This document shows, piece by piece, positions 1-6,524 of a stretch of DNA of 15,657 nt. Source of the DNA: CALELF01 sp045617925 (GTDB lineage: Bacteria > Synergistota > Synergistia > Synergistales > Synergistaceae). Location of the stretch: contig JAZLJR010000037.1 in NCBI GenBank assembly GCA_045617925.1, positions 1 to 15,657 of the forward strand, read 5' to 3'. The stretch's first letter is position 1. The number at the start of each line of letters is the position of its first letter. Position numbers and translations under genes: made by a program. The notes under the pieces were generated by a model. The model was given only the letters and a program-made list of their open reading frames with translations, was not told where the DNA came from and searched no databases.

Positions 1-34
1 CAAGGATTAGATACTTTTAGCTATCTAATCCTTG
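1..34. terminator. Perfect hairpin, possible terminator
   Basis: CAAGGATTAGATA (1-13) and TATCTAATCCTTG (22-34) are perfectly complementary over 13 bp around an 8-base loop. On the plus strand it is followed by TTTATC, a weak T-run. It probably terminates a gene lying left of the window, but that gene is not visible, so this is inferred from structure only. Confidence 0.5.
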
Positions 35-64
35 TTTATCTCTGCTAATGTAACAAAATCTTTT

Positions 65-144
65 GTGGCAAAGCCACTATAAATTGTGGCGTAGCCACAC
101 ATAAATTCTCAATTCTCCATTTTCAATTTTGTCGGCGTAGCCGA
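65..144. repeat. Cluster of three short GC palindromes in AT-rich DNA
   Basis: Three short palindromes share one design, a GC-rich arm around a three-base centre: GTGGC-AAA-GCCAC (65-77), TGTGGC-GTA-GCCACA (85-99) and TCGGC-GTA-GCCGA (132-144). AT-rich, TTCTC/TTTTC-rich sequence (104-131) separates the last two. No reading frame of useful length covers them. The shared GGC-GTA-GCC core suggests copies of a dispersed intergenic repeat. Whether other copies exist in the genome cannot be seen here. Confidence 0.55.
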
Positions 145-169
145 TAACTCCATGTCCTCTATGTTCTCG

Positions 170-175
170 TATAAT
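170..175 (+). promoter_or_regulatory. -10 half of the circle-junction promoter
   Basis: TATAAT lies three bases inside the left end of the IS110 element. In the integrated state the DNA 17 bp upstream (AACTCC region, about 147-152) is a poor -35. When the ends are joined across one CT core, it falls exactly 17 bp after TTGACA at 1669-1674. Transcription would start near 182, just before the bridge RNA structure. IS110-family circles are known to assemble a promoter this way. Confidence 0.85.
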
Positions 176-181
176 AATGTG

Positions 182-378
182 GTAGTGTTTAGATCTTTTT
201 TAAGGTTATGCTACACTGTATGGGATGTTGTGGATTGGTATCTATGTTCTACCGCTTGACGGTTTCATAAAGACTCCAACCACAGCCCCTTGCTTGAATG
301 TTAATTAGATAGATACCGCATGACGGTTTATGTAGAACGAGGATACAATCGCAAGGTGTTCTGTGGAACCATACAGCA
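182..378 (+). ncRNA. IS110 bridge RNA (both guide loops recognisable)
   Basis: Start is inferred from the junction promoter; the 3' end is uncertain. A 5' stem can form between about 182-188 and 213-219. Loop 1 (target) is closed by TGTGG/CCACA plus TTGG/CCAA (229-238 with 276-284, one bulged A at 234) and capped by ACCG-CTTGA-CGGT (251-263). Its left guide TCTATGTTCT (241-250) equals the left flank 158-167. Its right guide ATAAAG (266-271) is the reverse complement of the right flank 1688-1693. Loop 2 (donor) is closed by CCTTGC/GCAAGG (288-293 with 351-356) and capped by ACCG-CATGA-CGGT (315-327). Its left guide TAGATAG (306-312) equals the element's right end at 1680-1686. Its right guide ACGAG (337-341) complements CTCGT at the left end (166-170). 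This is the two-loop architecture known for IS621-type bridge RNAs. The donor left guide does not pair with the CT core (AT in the RNA). Confidence 0.88.
195..209 (+). repeat. 15-bp inverted repeat, left copy
   Basis: CTTTTTTAAGGTTAT in the 5' part of the bridge RNA leader is the perfect reverse complement of 1585-1599, which spans the transposase stop codon. A read-through RNA, or leader and messenger together, could pair here. It is too far inside the element to be an ordinary terminal repeat. Confidence 0.8.
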
Positions 379-412
379 TCAAATATTTATACACTGTTAC
401 GGAGGATTTTCC

Positions 413-1588
413 ATGTTTTTTGTTGGTATTGATGTTGCTAAAGATAAGCACGACTGTTATATTGTTTCTTCTGAAGGTGAAGCACCTTTTGGTAATTTCA
501 CAATCACCAATAATATCGATGGTTTTGAACTGCTTTTTTCTCGTATCAAGTCTGTAGCTCATGATTTGACGAAAGTAAGGGTAGGACTCGAAGCTACCGG
601 ACACTATAGTTACAATATTATCGGGTTTTTGCTAGACAAAGATCTTCCCACTCTTGTCATTAATCCCCTGCACACCAATCTTTTTCGCAAAGCCCAAAGT
701 CTTCGTAAAACCAAGACAGACAAGGTCGATGCACGCACCATTGCAAATATGTTGATGTCTGAAGTAAACTTGGAATCCTACTCGACCACATTATACCACA
801 ATGAGGAGTTACGGTCACTTACAAGATACCGCTTTGATCTAGTTAGTAAAAGAGCTAAATTTAAACAGTCTCTTTCACGTTTAGTAGTCATCTTGTTTCC
901 TGAATTGGAAAAACTATTTTCAACATTACATTCTGATGCTGTTTATGCTCTTTTGTTAGAAGCACCAGATGTAAAACAGATTGCATCTATGCATATTACA
1001 CGCTTAGAACGCATACTAAAGGTAGCCTCTAAAGGACGTCACGGCAAGAAAAAAGCACTAGAGGTTCGTGACGCTTCCCGCAGATCTGTTGGCAGCTCTA
1101 TCATAGCCAAATCCATGGAATTGAAGAATACAATTCAGTTCATTAAAATGTTATCAGAGAGTATAGATGATGTTGAAGCTAAAATTGAAACTATGATGAA
1201 TGAAATTAAATCACCCATTCTTTCTATTCCTGGCATTAGTTACCGTATGGGAGCTATGATTCTTGCTGAAATTGGCGATATCTCCCGTTTTTCTTCTTCG
1301 GATAAATTGCTTGCTTATACAGGATTGTCTCCTTCTACGTATCAGTCCGGACAAATGAATAGTTCTCATTCTCGTATGGAAAAGCGAGGTTCTCGCTATC
1401 TACGTTTCGCACTCTACAATGCTACTAAATGTGTTTGTTTGTGGGATCCAATCTTTGCCACATATCTTGCAAAAAAATTGGCTGAAGGTAAGCATTACAA
1501 TGTTGCCATATCTCACGCAACGAAGAAACTTGTGAAAGTTATATTTGCCATTTTGCATTCAAATGAGATCTATAGAGCTGTTATATAA
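413..1588 (+). CDS. IS110-family transposase (DEDD recombinase)
   Basis: This 391-residue protein is the RNA-guided recombinase of the surrounding element. The N-terminal RuvC-like domain shows GIDVAKDKHD (Asp7), GLEATGHY (Glu60) and KTDKVDART (Asp103, Asp106), the expected DEDD tetrad. A helical middle (about 130-265) leads to the C-terminal Transposase_20 region with the helix-hairpin-helix-like SIPGISYRMGA (271-281) and LSPSTYQSGQ (305-314), where Ser312 is the probable nucleophile. I place the start at 413 because GGAGG (401-405) sits seven bases upstream. An in-frame ATG at 320 would add 31 residues, but it lies in the donor-loop hairpin of the bridge RNA and has no ribosome binding site. 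The gene is uninterrupted with all key residues present, so it is probably functional. It is the only plus-strand gene in the window. Confidence 0.95.
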   Translation: MFFVGIDVAKDKHDCYIVSSEGEAPFGNFTITNNIDGFELLFSRIKSVAHDLTKVRVGLEATGHYSYNIIGFLLDKDLPTLVINPLHTNLFRKAQSLRKTKTDKVDARTIANMLMSEVNLESYSTTLYHNEELRSLTRYRFDLVSKRAKFKQSLSRLVVILFPELEKLFSTLHSDAVYALLLEAPDVKQIASMHITRLERILKVASKGRHGKKKALEVRDASRRSVGSSIIAKSMELKNTIQFIKMLSESIDDVEAKIETMMNEIKSPILSIPGISYRMGAMILAEIGDISRFSSSDKLLAYTGLSPSTYQSGQMNSSHSRMEKRGSRYLRFALYNATKCVCLWDPIFATYLAKKLAEGKHYNVAISHATKKLVKVIFAILHSNEIYRAVI

Positions 1589-1599
1589 CCTTAAAAAAG
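1585..1599 (+). repeat. 15-bp inverted repeat, right copy
   Basis: ATAACCTTAAAAAAG overlaps the transposase stop codon (TAA, 1586-1588) and perfectly complements 195-209 in the bridge RNA leader. Flanking bases diverge immediately on both sides. Confidence 0.8.
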
Positions 1600-1668
1600 C
1601 ATTTTTATCTCATCCTTACATAGTTTAAAAATTCAGTTATAGCCTGTAAAAAATATTTTTTTTGCTAC

Positions 1669-1674
1669 TTGACA
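1669..1674 (+). promoter_or_regulatory. -35 half of the circle-junction promoter
   Basis: TTGACA, a perfect sigma70-type -35 box, lies 15 bases before the right edge of the IS110 element. In the excised circle it pairs with TATAAT (170-175) at 17-bp spacing. In the integrated state the nearest outward -10 candidate is TATAGC (1691-1696, 16-bp spacing), which could give weak transcription antisense to the IS30 transposase. Confidence 0.85.
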
Positions 1675-1712
1675 TAACATAGATAGTCTTTATAGCTATT
1701 GATTTTAGGTAG

Positions 1713-2922
1713 ATTGTAATTTCAACTTGCAAAAAATCTATGATTAATGAGTTTGTGAGCAATGAGGTGTTTTTTGCCTCTAAGATTTTCTCTGCAAGCT
1801 TTGTAATTCCTTATAAAATAATTCTTCTGGTGTGCTGTAGCCAAGGATTTTTCTCGGAAGTCTATTACACAATTTTGTTACTTGACTTATATATTCATCT
1901 GTAAGATTTTCTATCTTTGTGCCCTTTGGAATGTAACGTCGCAAAATTCTATTGTGACGTTCATTAGCTCCTTTTTCAAATGCTGAATATGGATGGGTAA
2001 AATAAATTAGCGTCTTACTTATCTTTTCTAATTCAGAAAGATTCGTAAATTCTGAGCCATTATCTGTTGTAATGGTCTTGAAGATTTGGTTCTTTAATAT
2101 ACCAAATCTATTTAAATATTCTTTTGCTGCAGCCACAACTGCTTTTGTCTCTCTTGAACTTACTGCTATTGTAACATACCAACGTGTTTTCCGTTCTAAA
2201 AGAGTAAGTAAAACCTTTTTTCCTCCTCTGCCCCCAACTACTAAATCTGCTTCCCAGTGTCCAAATTCTTCTCTTGTTGCGACTTGTTTTGGTCTTTCTT
2301 CAATACTTCTGCCTAGATGTTTACGGTTGGTTTTTTGCGTATGTTTTTTCTTTCTTTTGCGTTGCATTTTTTCAGGCAGGTTATCTGGTTTTATACATAT
2401 GATTCCTTTGGATATTGCGTTATACAGTGTTTTTGTGCAAACAATATCTTCTCTTTTGAATAACTTAGATTCTAATGACTTGCCAACACAGGCATCACAT
2501 GACCAACCTTGAGCAAAATGACTATAAAAATATTCGAAGAATTGTCTTTTAGCTAATAGGCTATAGTATCTTTTACAATTTTCACGGTTATAAAGATAGG
2601 TATCATTACCAATATCAGCGTTATATCCAATTTGCCTACCGTTATACTTGAGGATTTTTCCTCTTTTTAGTTCATTTTTAATTGTATTGTATGAACGTCC
2701 TAATGCTTCGGCTATCTCAGTAATAGATTTATGCTTGTTGTAATGATGTTGTATGATTTTGCGTTCAGGTAAAGTTAAATGTTTGCCTTTTTGAGTGTTT
2801 GTGATAGAATGAGCTCGTTCCATGGTTGATTCCTTTCTATAAAATGTTGACTCAAACTCATTTTATCACAGAATTTACCGTGGAACTTTTTGTTACTTAA
2901 TTTTGCAAGTTACAATTACAAT
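1713..2922 (-). mobile_element. IS30-family insertion sequence
   Basis: A 1.21-kb element is bounded by 22-bp inverted repeats at 1713-1734 and 2901-2922 that match at 20 of 22 positions, with mismatches at left bases 1722 and 1723. The inner arm reads AACTTGCAAAA. If the outermost AT is counted as flank (1713-1714 and 2921-2922), it is a possible 2-bp target duplication, the size usual for IS30. Because AT is palindromic, this cannot be told from two extra repeat bases. The element contains one intact transposase and lies 30 bp beyond the 3' end of fumC. The IS110 element ends 23 bases from its left end. Confidence 0.85.
1780..2823 (-). CDS. IS30-family transposase (DDE)
   Basis: This 347-residue DDE transposase would cut and join the inverted repeats of its element. 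The N-terminus has the IS30 helix-turn-helix: HLTLPERKIIQ (15-25) and SITEIAEALGRSYNTIKNEL (33-52). A basic linker (about 152-170, KRKKKHTQK) joins it to the RNase H-like core. The catalytic residues are Asp193 in HWEADLVVG, Asp254 in TTDNGSEF and Glu288 in KGANERHNR. The second Asp and the Glu are 33 residues apart, as is typical of the family. The C-terminus has the usual LPRKILGYSTPEELF (322-336). Start is ATG with AAAGGA eight bases upstream. The frame is uninterrupted and of usual length, so the element is probably active or only recently silenced. Confidence 0.95.
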   Translation of the reverse strand: MERAHSITNTQKGKHLTLPERKIIQHHYNKHKSITEIAEALGRSYNTIKNELKRGKILKYNGRQIGYNADIGNDTYLYNRENCKRYYSLLAKRQFFEYFYSHFAQGWSCDACVGKSLESKLFKREDIVCTKTLYNAISKGIICIKPDNLPEKMQRKRKKKHTQKTNRKHLGRSIEERPKQVATREEFGHWEADLVVGGRGGKKVLLTLLERKTRWYVTIAVSSRETKAVVAAAKEYLNRFGILKNQIFKTITTDNGSEFTNLSELEKISKTLIYFTHPYSAFEKGANERHNRILRRYIPKGTKIENLTDEYISQVTKLCNRLPRKILGYSTPEELFYKELQSLQRKS

Positions 2923-2952
2923 TTATCAAAAAAAATAAAAAAATATTGATTT

Positions 2953-4317
2953 TTATACCATTTTTTCAGGATTTACGATTTTGTCAAACTCTTCCGCCGT
3001 TACAAAACCGAGGCTTATGGCACTTTCCCTTAAAGTTATGTTTTCTTTGTGGGCTTTTTTTGCGACAAGGGCAGCGTTCTCATAGCCAATTTTTGGACTC
3101 AAAGCGGTAACAAGCATCAGCGAATTTTTAACATAATCAGCAAGCTTTTCTTTGTTTGGGGTAATCCCTGTTGCACAGCGTTCTCTAAAAGAATTCATTG
3201 CGTCAGCCAAGAGGCGGACAGACTGCAAAAAGTTGTAAATGCAAACTGGCATAAAGACATTTAGCTCAAAATTCCCCTGACTTGCAGAAAATCCAACAGC
3301 CACGTCATTTGCCATAACCTGCACGCAAACCATTGTAAGTGCCTCGCATTGTGTGGGGTTTACCTTGCCTGGCATAATGGAAGAACCTGGCTCATTTTCT
3401 GGAATGATGAGCTCTCCAAGTCCACAACGAGGACCAGAAGCAAGGAACCGAACATCATTTGCTATCTTCATCAGGTCAGTTGCAAGAGCCTTTAATGCAC
3501 CGTGTGCAAAGGCGAGTTCGTCTTTACTTGTAAGTGCATGGAATTTATTTTCCGCCGTAACAAATTTTTTGCCAGTTAGGGAAGAAATTTCACCGGCAAC
3601 GAGTGTGTCAAAATTCTTGGGTGCATTTAGTCCAGTTCCGACAGCAGTGCCACCGAGTGCGAGTTGCCGTAAAGGTTCAAGTGACACCCTGATGTATTCT
3701 TCGCACTTTGCAAGTGAAGCAGCCCAACCACTAATTTCCTGTCCCAAGGTTAATGGCGTTGCGTCTTGTAAATGAGTTCTGCCGATTTTTATTATTTCTG
3801 CATAGTCATTTGATAATTTTTCAAAAGTTTTGCGTAGGCTAACCAAGGCTGGCAAAAGCTTATCTTCAATTTCTGTTACAGCAGCAATGTGCATAGCGGT
3901 GGGGAAGGTGTCATTGGAGCTTTGAGATTTATTCACGTCATCGTTAGGGTGGAGAAGTTGCTTGCCTGCTATGTTGTTAGCACGATTAGCGACAACCTCA
4001 TTCACATTCATGTTGCTTTGCGTGCCACTTCCTGTCTGCCATACAGCAAGAGGAAACTCGTCATTTAATTTTCCCTCTAAAATTTCGTCGCAGACGGTGC
4101 AGATTGCTTTGTATTTTTCGTCATCAAGCACGCCAAGTTTGTTGTTTGCAATGGCAGCACCTTTTTTCAAATATGCAAAGGCACGAATAATTTCTGTTGG
4201 CATTTTTTCTGTGCCAATGGGGAAATTTTCAAAGCTACGCTGTGTTTGTGCTCCCCAAAGGTGATTTGAAGGCACACGCACCTCGCCCATTGTGTCATGT
4301 TCAATTCTATATTCCAT
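2953..4317 (-). CDS. fumC: Class II fumarate hydratase
   Basis: Fumarase C reversibly hydrates fumarate to L-malate in the cytoplasm, as a homotetramer with no metal cluster. The 454-residue length fits the family. Visible blocks are GSGTQSNMNVNEV (96-108), the NKSQSSNDTFPTAMH segment (129-143), GRTHLQDATP with catalytic His182 (179-188), and the mobile loop signature GSSIMPGKVNP (311-321), whose serine acts in catalysis. KVNP and the class II SS loop separate it from aspartase less strictly, but GTEKMP near residue 36 and overall resemblance favour fumarase. Start is ATG with GGAG ten bases upstream. It follows argD across a strong palindrome, so it may have its own promoter. Fumarate is also the by-product of ArgH, a possible but unproven link to the arginine genes upstream. 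An IS30 element sits immediately downstream. Confidence 0.93.
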   Translation of the reverse strand: MEYRIEHDTMGEVRVPSNHLWGAQTQRSFENFPIGTEKMPTEIIRAFAYLKKGAAIANNKLGVLDDEKYKAICTVCDEILEGKLNDEFPLAVWQTGSGTQSNMNVNEVVANRANNIAGKQLLHPNDDVNKSQSSNDTFPTAMHIAAVTEIEDKLLPALVSLRKTFEKLSNDYAEIIKIGRTHLQDATPLTLGQEISGWAASLAKCEEYIRVSLEPLRQLALGGTAVGTGLNAPKNFDTLVAGEISSLTGKKFVTAENKFHALTSKDELAFAHGALKALATDLMKIANDVRFLASGPRCGLGELIIPENEPGSSIMPGKVNPTQCEALTMVCVQVMANDVAVGFSASQGNFELNVFMPVCIYNFLQSVRLLADAMNSFRERCATGITPNKEKLADYVKNSLMLVTALSPKIGYENAALVAKKAHKENITLRESAISLGFVTAEEFDKIVNPEKMV

Positions 4318-4343
4318 GCTAAATTTTCTCCAAAAGAAAAATT

Positions 4344-4377
4344 TTAGCCATAATGAACATATGTTCTTTATGGCTAA
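4344..4377. terminator. Long palindrome between argD and fumC (terminator or operator)
   Basis: TTAGCCATAA (4344-4353) pairs with TTATGGCTAA (4368-4377), flanking one mismatch and the perfect 12-base palindrome GAACATATGTTC (4355-4366). T-rich runs lie on both sides, so a hairpin would terminate in either direction. It starts eight bases after argD and leaves only 26 bases before fumC. The left arm also reads as GGC-TAAAAT on the minus strand, like the -10 of other promoters here, so it may double as fumC control DNA. Confidence 0.65.
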
Positions 4378-4384
4378 TGTTTTT

Positions 4385-5545
4385 TTATTCTGCGCAAACT
4401 TCTTTCAAAACATCAATTGCCTTGACGAGTAAATCAAATGGAATGTTGAGAGCAGGAAGGAGACGCACCTTGTCGTGAGCAGTGAGGACAAGAACGCCAC
4501 GTTCAATGCATTTCATGACAACTTCTTTGGCAGGCTTTACCGTCTTTATTCCAATCATAAGCCCCAAGCCAGTAACGCTCTCAATTCCCTTTGCACCTTG
4601 CAAGGTGCTAAATATGTAATCAGATTTATCCATAACACTTGCAAGCAAATTGTCATCAATACGTGACAATATGTTCAAGGCACCGGCGCAGGCTACGGGG
4701 TTTCCGCCAAAGGTTGAGCCGTTAAGTCCTGGAGCAAAGGTGTTTTCAACCTTCTCTCCAAGCATGGTAGCACCGATTGGCAACCCGCCACCAAGCCCCT
4801 TTGCAGTTGTAACAATATCTGGCAAGAAATCGAAATTCATAAAGCTGTATAGTTTTCCACTTCTGCCGTTTCCTACTTGAACTTCGTCAGCGATAAGAAG
4901 AATGTCACGTTCCTTGGCAATTTTCACCATTTCTGCGACAAATTCTTTTGTTAGTGGCAGGACACCGCCCTCACCACGAACTAGCTCAAACATAATTGCT
5001 GCGACTTTTTTCTCTTCTACAATGCGACGCAATTCTTCAACTGTTGGCTCAATGTGGCAAAATCCATCAGTTAATGGCAAAAAGTCTTTGTGAAAAGCGT
5101 CTTGCCCCGTGGCAGCAAGCGTGGTAAGGGTTCTGCCGTGGAAGCTGTCACGAAGTGTGACTATTGTGTAATAGCCCTCGCCCTTTGTGTCACGGGCGTA
5201 TTTTCTTGCAGCCTTGATAGCACATTCGTTTGCTTCCGCACCGGAGTTTGAGAAAAATACTTTTTTGAGTCCAGTTCTTTTACAGAGTTGTTCTGCTAGC
5301 TTTGCACAAGGGAAGGTGTAATAAAGGTTTGATGTGTGCTGGAAAGTGTGAAGTTGGGTTGTAACTTCTGCCATCCATTCTTCGTCGCAAAAGCCAAAAA
5401 TGTTAACGGCAATTCCTGCTCCGAGGTCTATGTAATCCTTGCCGTTGTTGTCAATGGCAACGCTTCCCTTTCCTGCTACGAGATTTACAGGAAATCTTGC
5501 ATAGGTGGGAGCTACATACTGTTTGTCTAATTCAAAAATATCCAT
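4385..5545 (-). CDS. argD: Acetylornithine aminotransferase
   Basis: ArgD transfers an amino group from glutamate to N-acetylglutamate semialdehyde, giving N-acetylornithine, with pyridoxal phosphate as cofactor. This 386-residue class III aminotransferase shows SNSGAEANECA (99-109), DSFHGRT (133-139), IADEVQVGNGRSG with the ring-binding Asp220, TTAKGLGGGLPIGA with the Schiff-base Lys249, and STFGGNP (277-283). Length and these blocks fit ArgD. Ornithine or succinylornithine aminotransferases are close relatives, but the gene sits 26 bases after argB in the same direction, which settles the role. The usual E-P-x-x-GEGG stretch reads ELVRGEGG here (187-194), a small departure. Start is ATG with GAGGA about eleven bases upstream. 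It should be cotranscribed with argB. Confidence 0.93.
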   Translation of the reverse strand: MDIFELDKQYVAPTYARFPVNLVAGKGSVAIDNNGKDYIDLGAGIAVNIFGFCDEEWMAEVTTQLHTFQHTSNLYYTFPCAKLAEQLCKRTGLKKVFFSNSGAEANECAIKAARKYARDTKGEGYYTIVTLRDSFHGRTLTTLAATGQDAFHKDFLPLTDGFCHIEPTVEELRRIVEEKKVAAIMFELVRGEGGVLPLTKEFVAEMVKIAKERDILLIADEVQVGNGRSGKLYSFMNFDFLPDIVTTAKGLGGGLPIGATMLGEKVENTFAPGLNGSTFGGNPVACAGALNILSRIDDNLLASVMDKSDYIFSTLQGAKGIESVTGLGLMIGIKTVKPAKEVVMKCIERGVLVLTAHDKVRLLPALNIPFDLLVKAIDVLKEVCAE

Positions 5546-5571
5546 TTTGATAGAATCCTCTGTAATTCAAA

Positions 5572-6426
5572 CTATGCACGAAACATTGTGCCGAGTCCCT
5601 CGTCAGTCAGTGTTTCCATAAGGATAGAATGTGGCACACGGCCATCTATAACAAATACCTTTTTAACACCGTCTTTTATAGCATCAGTGCAGCACTCTAC
5701 CTTTGGAATCATTCCGCCTGTGATTGTGCCGTCTGCCTTGAGCTCTTCTGCAGATTTCAAGGTTATACGACGAATAAGGCTTGACTCGTCCTTTGGATCA
5801 CGCAAAATGCCAGGTGTGTTTGTAAGAGAAATTAAACTTTCTGCCTTTAACGCAGCTGCAATTTTTGCCGCTGCTGTATCTGCGTTTATGTTATAGACAA
5901 CACCATCTTCATCGCCACCAACAGTGGAAATGACAGGAATGTAACCAGCATTTAGCAAATCCAAAATTGGCTGCGGATTTACCTCTGTGATTTCTCCAAC
6001 AAAGCCAAGTTCTTTGTCCTTTAAGGTTGCTTTTATGAGGTGTCCATCAATTCCGCAAAGTCCTATTGCATTGCCACCGAGGCACTGAATGAGATTAACA
6101 AGGTCTTTGTTTACCTTGCCTGCTAGCACCATCTGTGCGATTTCAACAGTTTCTGCATCTGTAACACGTAGCCCATTGACAAAACGGCTTTCTTTCCCAA
6201 CACGTTTTAACATGTCAGAAATTTCTGGACCTCCGCCATGAACAAGCACGACCTTTACGCCAACGAGGCGAAGAAGCACGATATCTCTCATGACACAATC
6301 TTTTAAAATACCGTCCGTCATGGCATTTCCGCCGTATTTTACGACGACAATCTTGCCTGTATATTCTTGAATGTAAGGCAGAGCACGGACAAGTATCTCT
6401 GCTCTATCTGCATTGTTCAAATCCAT
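5572..6426 (-). CDS. argB: N-acetylglutamate kinase
   Basis: ArgB phosphorylates N-acetyl-L-glutamate with ATP to give the acyl phosphate that ArgC then reduces. The 284-residue amino acid kinase shows KYGGNAM (30-36), VHGGGPEIS (62-70), YNINADTAAAKIA (178-190) and GGMIPKV (237-243). An N-terminal segment of about 25 residues before the first strand (LVRALPYIQEYTG) resembles the N-helix of arginine-inhibited hexameric kinases, so feedback inhibition is plausible but inferred. Start is ATG with AGGAGA eight bases upstream. It is followed by argD. Its own promoter lies at the end of the preceding phosphatase gene, so argBD looks like a unit separate from argC. Confidence 0.95.
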   Translation of the reverse strand: MDLNNADRAEILVRALPYIQEYTGKIVVVKYGGNAMTDGILKDCVMRDIVLLRLVGVKVVLVHGGGPEISDMLKRVGKESRFVNGLRVTDAETVEIAQMVLAGKVNKDLVNLIQCLGGNAIGLCGIDGHLIKATLKDKELGFVGEITEVNPQPILDLLNAGYIPVISTVGGDEDGVVYNINADTAAAKIAAALKAESLISLTNTPGILRDPKDESSLIRRITLKSAEELKADGTITGGMIPKVECCTDAIKDGVKKVFVIDGRVPHSILMETLTDEGLGTMFRA

Positions 6427-6494
6427 ATTTTTCTCTCCTAGTTTTTAGATTCTTTTATTTGCAAGAAAACTCCCCATTTTCTTTTTGAGTGTGT

Positions 6495-6524
6495 ATTTTA
6501 GCATATATTTGCTATTCTGTGCAA
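6495..6524 (-). promoter_or_regulatory. Promoter for argBD
   Basis: On the minus strand TTGCAC (6519-6524) is followed after 18 bp by TAAAAT (6495-6500), preceded by TGC, an extended -10. The -35 overlaps the last codons of the upstream lipoprotein gene. The stretch around the -10 (about 6494-6509) closely resembles the promoters at 7669-7683 and 12164-12178. I see no convincing ArgR box. Confidence 0.55.

Larger units (their letters stand above)
168..1689 (+). mobile_element. IS110-group insertion sequence, apparently complete
   Basis: The element is about 1522 bp: a roughly 245-base non-coding left end, one transposase gene, and a roughly 100-base non-coding right end. The boundaries rest on three signals. 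CT (possibly TCT) is repeated at both edges, at 166-167 and 1688-1689. The outer left flank TCTATGTTCT (158-167) is repeated exactly inside the leader at 241-250. The right flank CTTTAT (1688-1693) is the reverse complement of leader bases 266-271. There are no terminal inverted repeats, as expected for the IS110 group, which recombines through a circular intermediate at a dinucleotide core. A guide RNA upstream of the transposase, rather than downstream, argues for the IS110 rather than the IS1111 subgroup. Pre-insertion target is inferred as TCTATGTT-CT-TTATAGC. Confidence 0.9.

Noticed and set aside
251..327. Two copies of an ACCG-N5-CGGT hairpin as a minimal CRISPR-like or direct-repeat array
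   Set aside because: Only two copies exist, and both sit at the tips of the target and donor loops of the bridge RNA, which explains them.
320..412. N-terminal 31-residue extension of the IS110 transposase
   Set aside because: No ribosome site precedes 320, the stretch is part of the bridge RNA donor loop, and GGAGG at 401-405 points to the start at 413.
1764..1780. GAGG...CCTC hairpin at the end of the IS30 transposase as a terminator
   Set aside because: The stem is only four base pairs and no T-run follows on the minus strand.
2072..2512. 146-codon plus-strand open frame
   Set aside because: It lies wholly antisense to the IS30 transposase DDE domain and shows no recognisable protein features.
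3353..3775. 140-codon plus-strand open frame
   Set aside because: It is the antisense shadow of the conserved fumC core.
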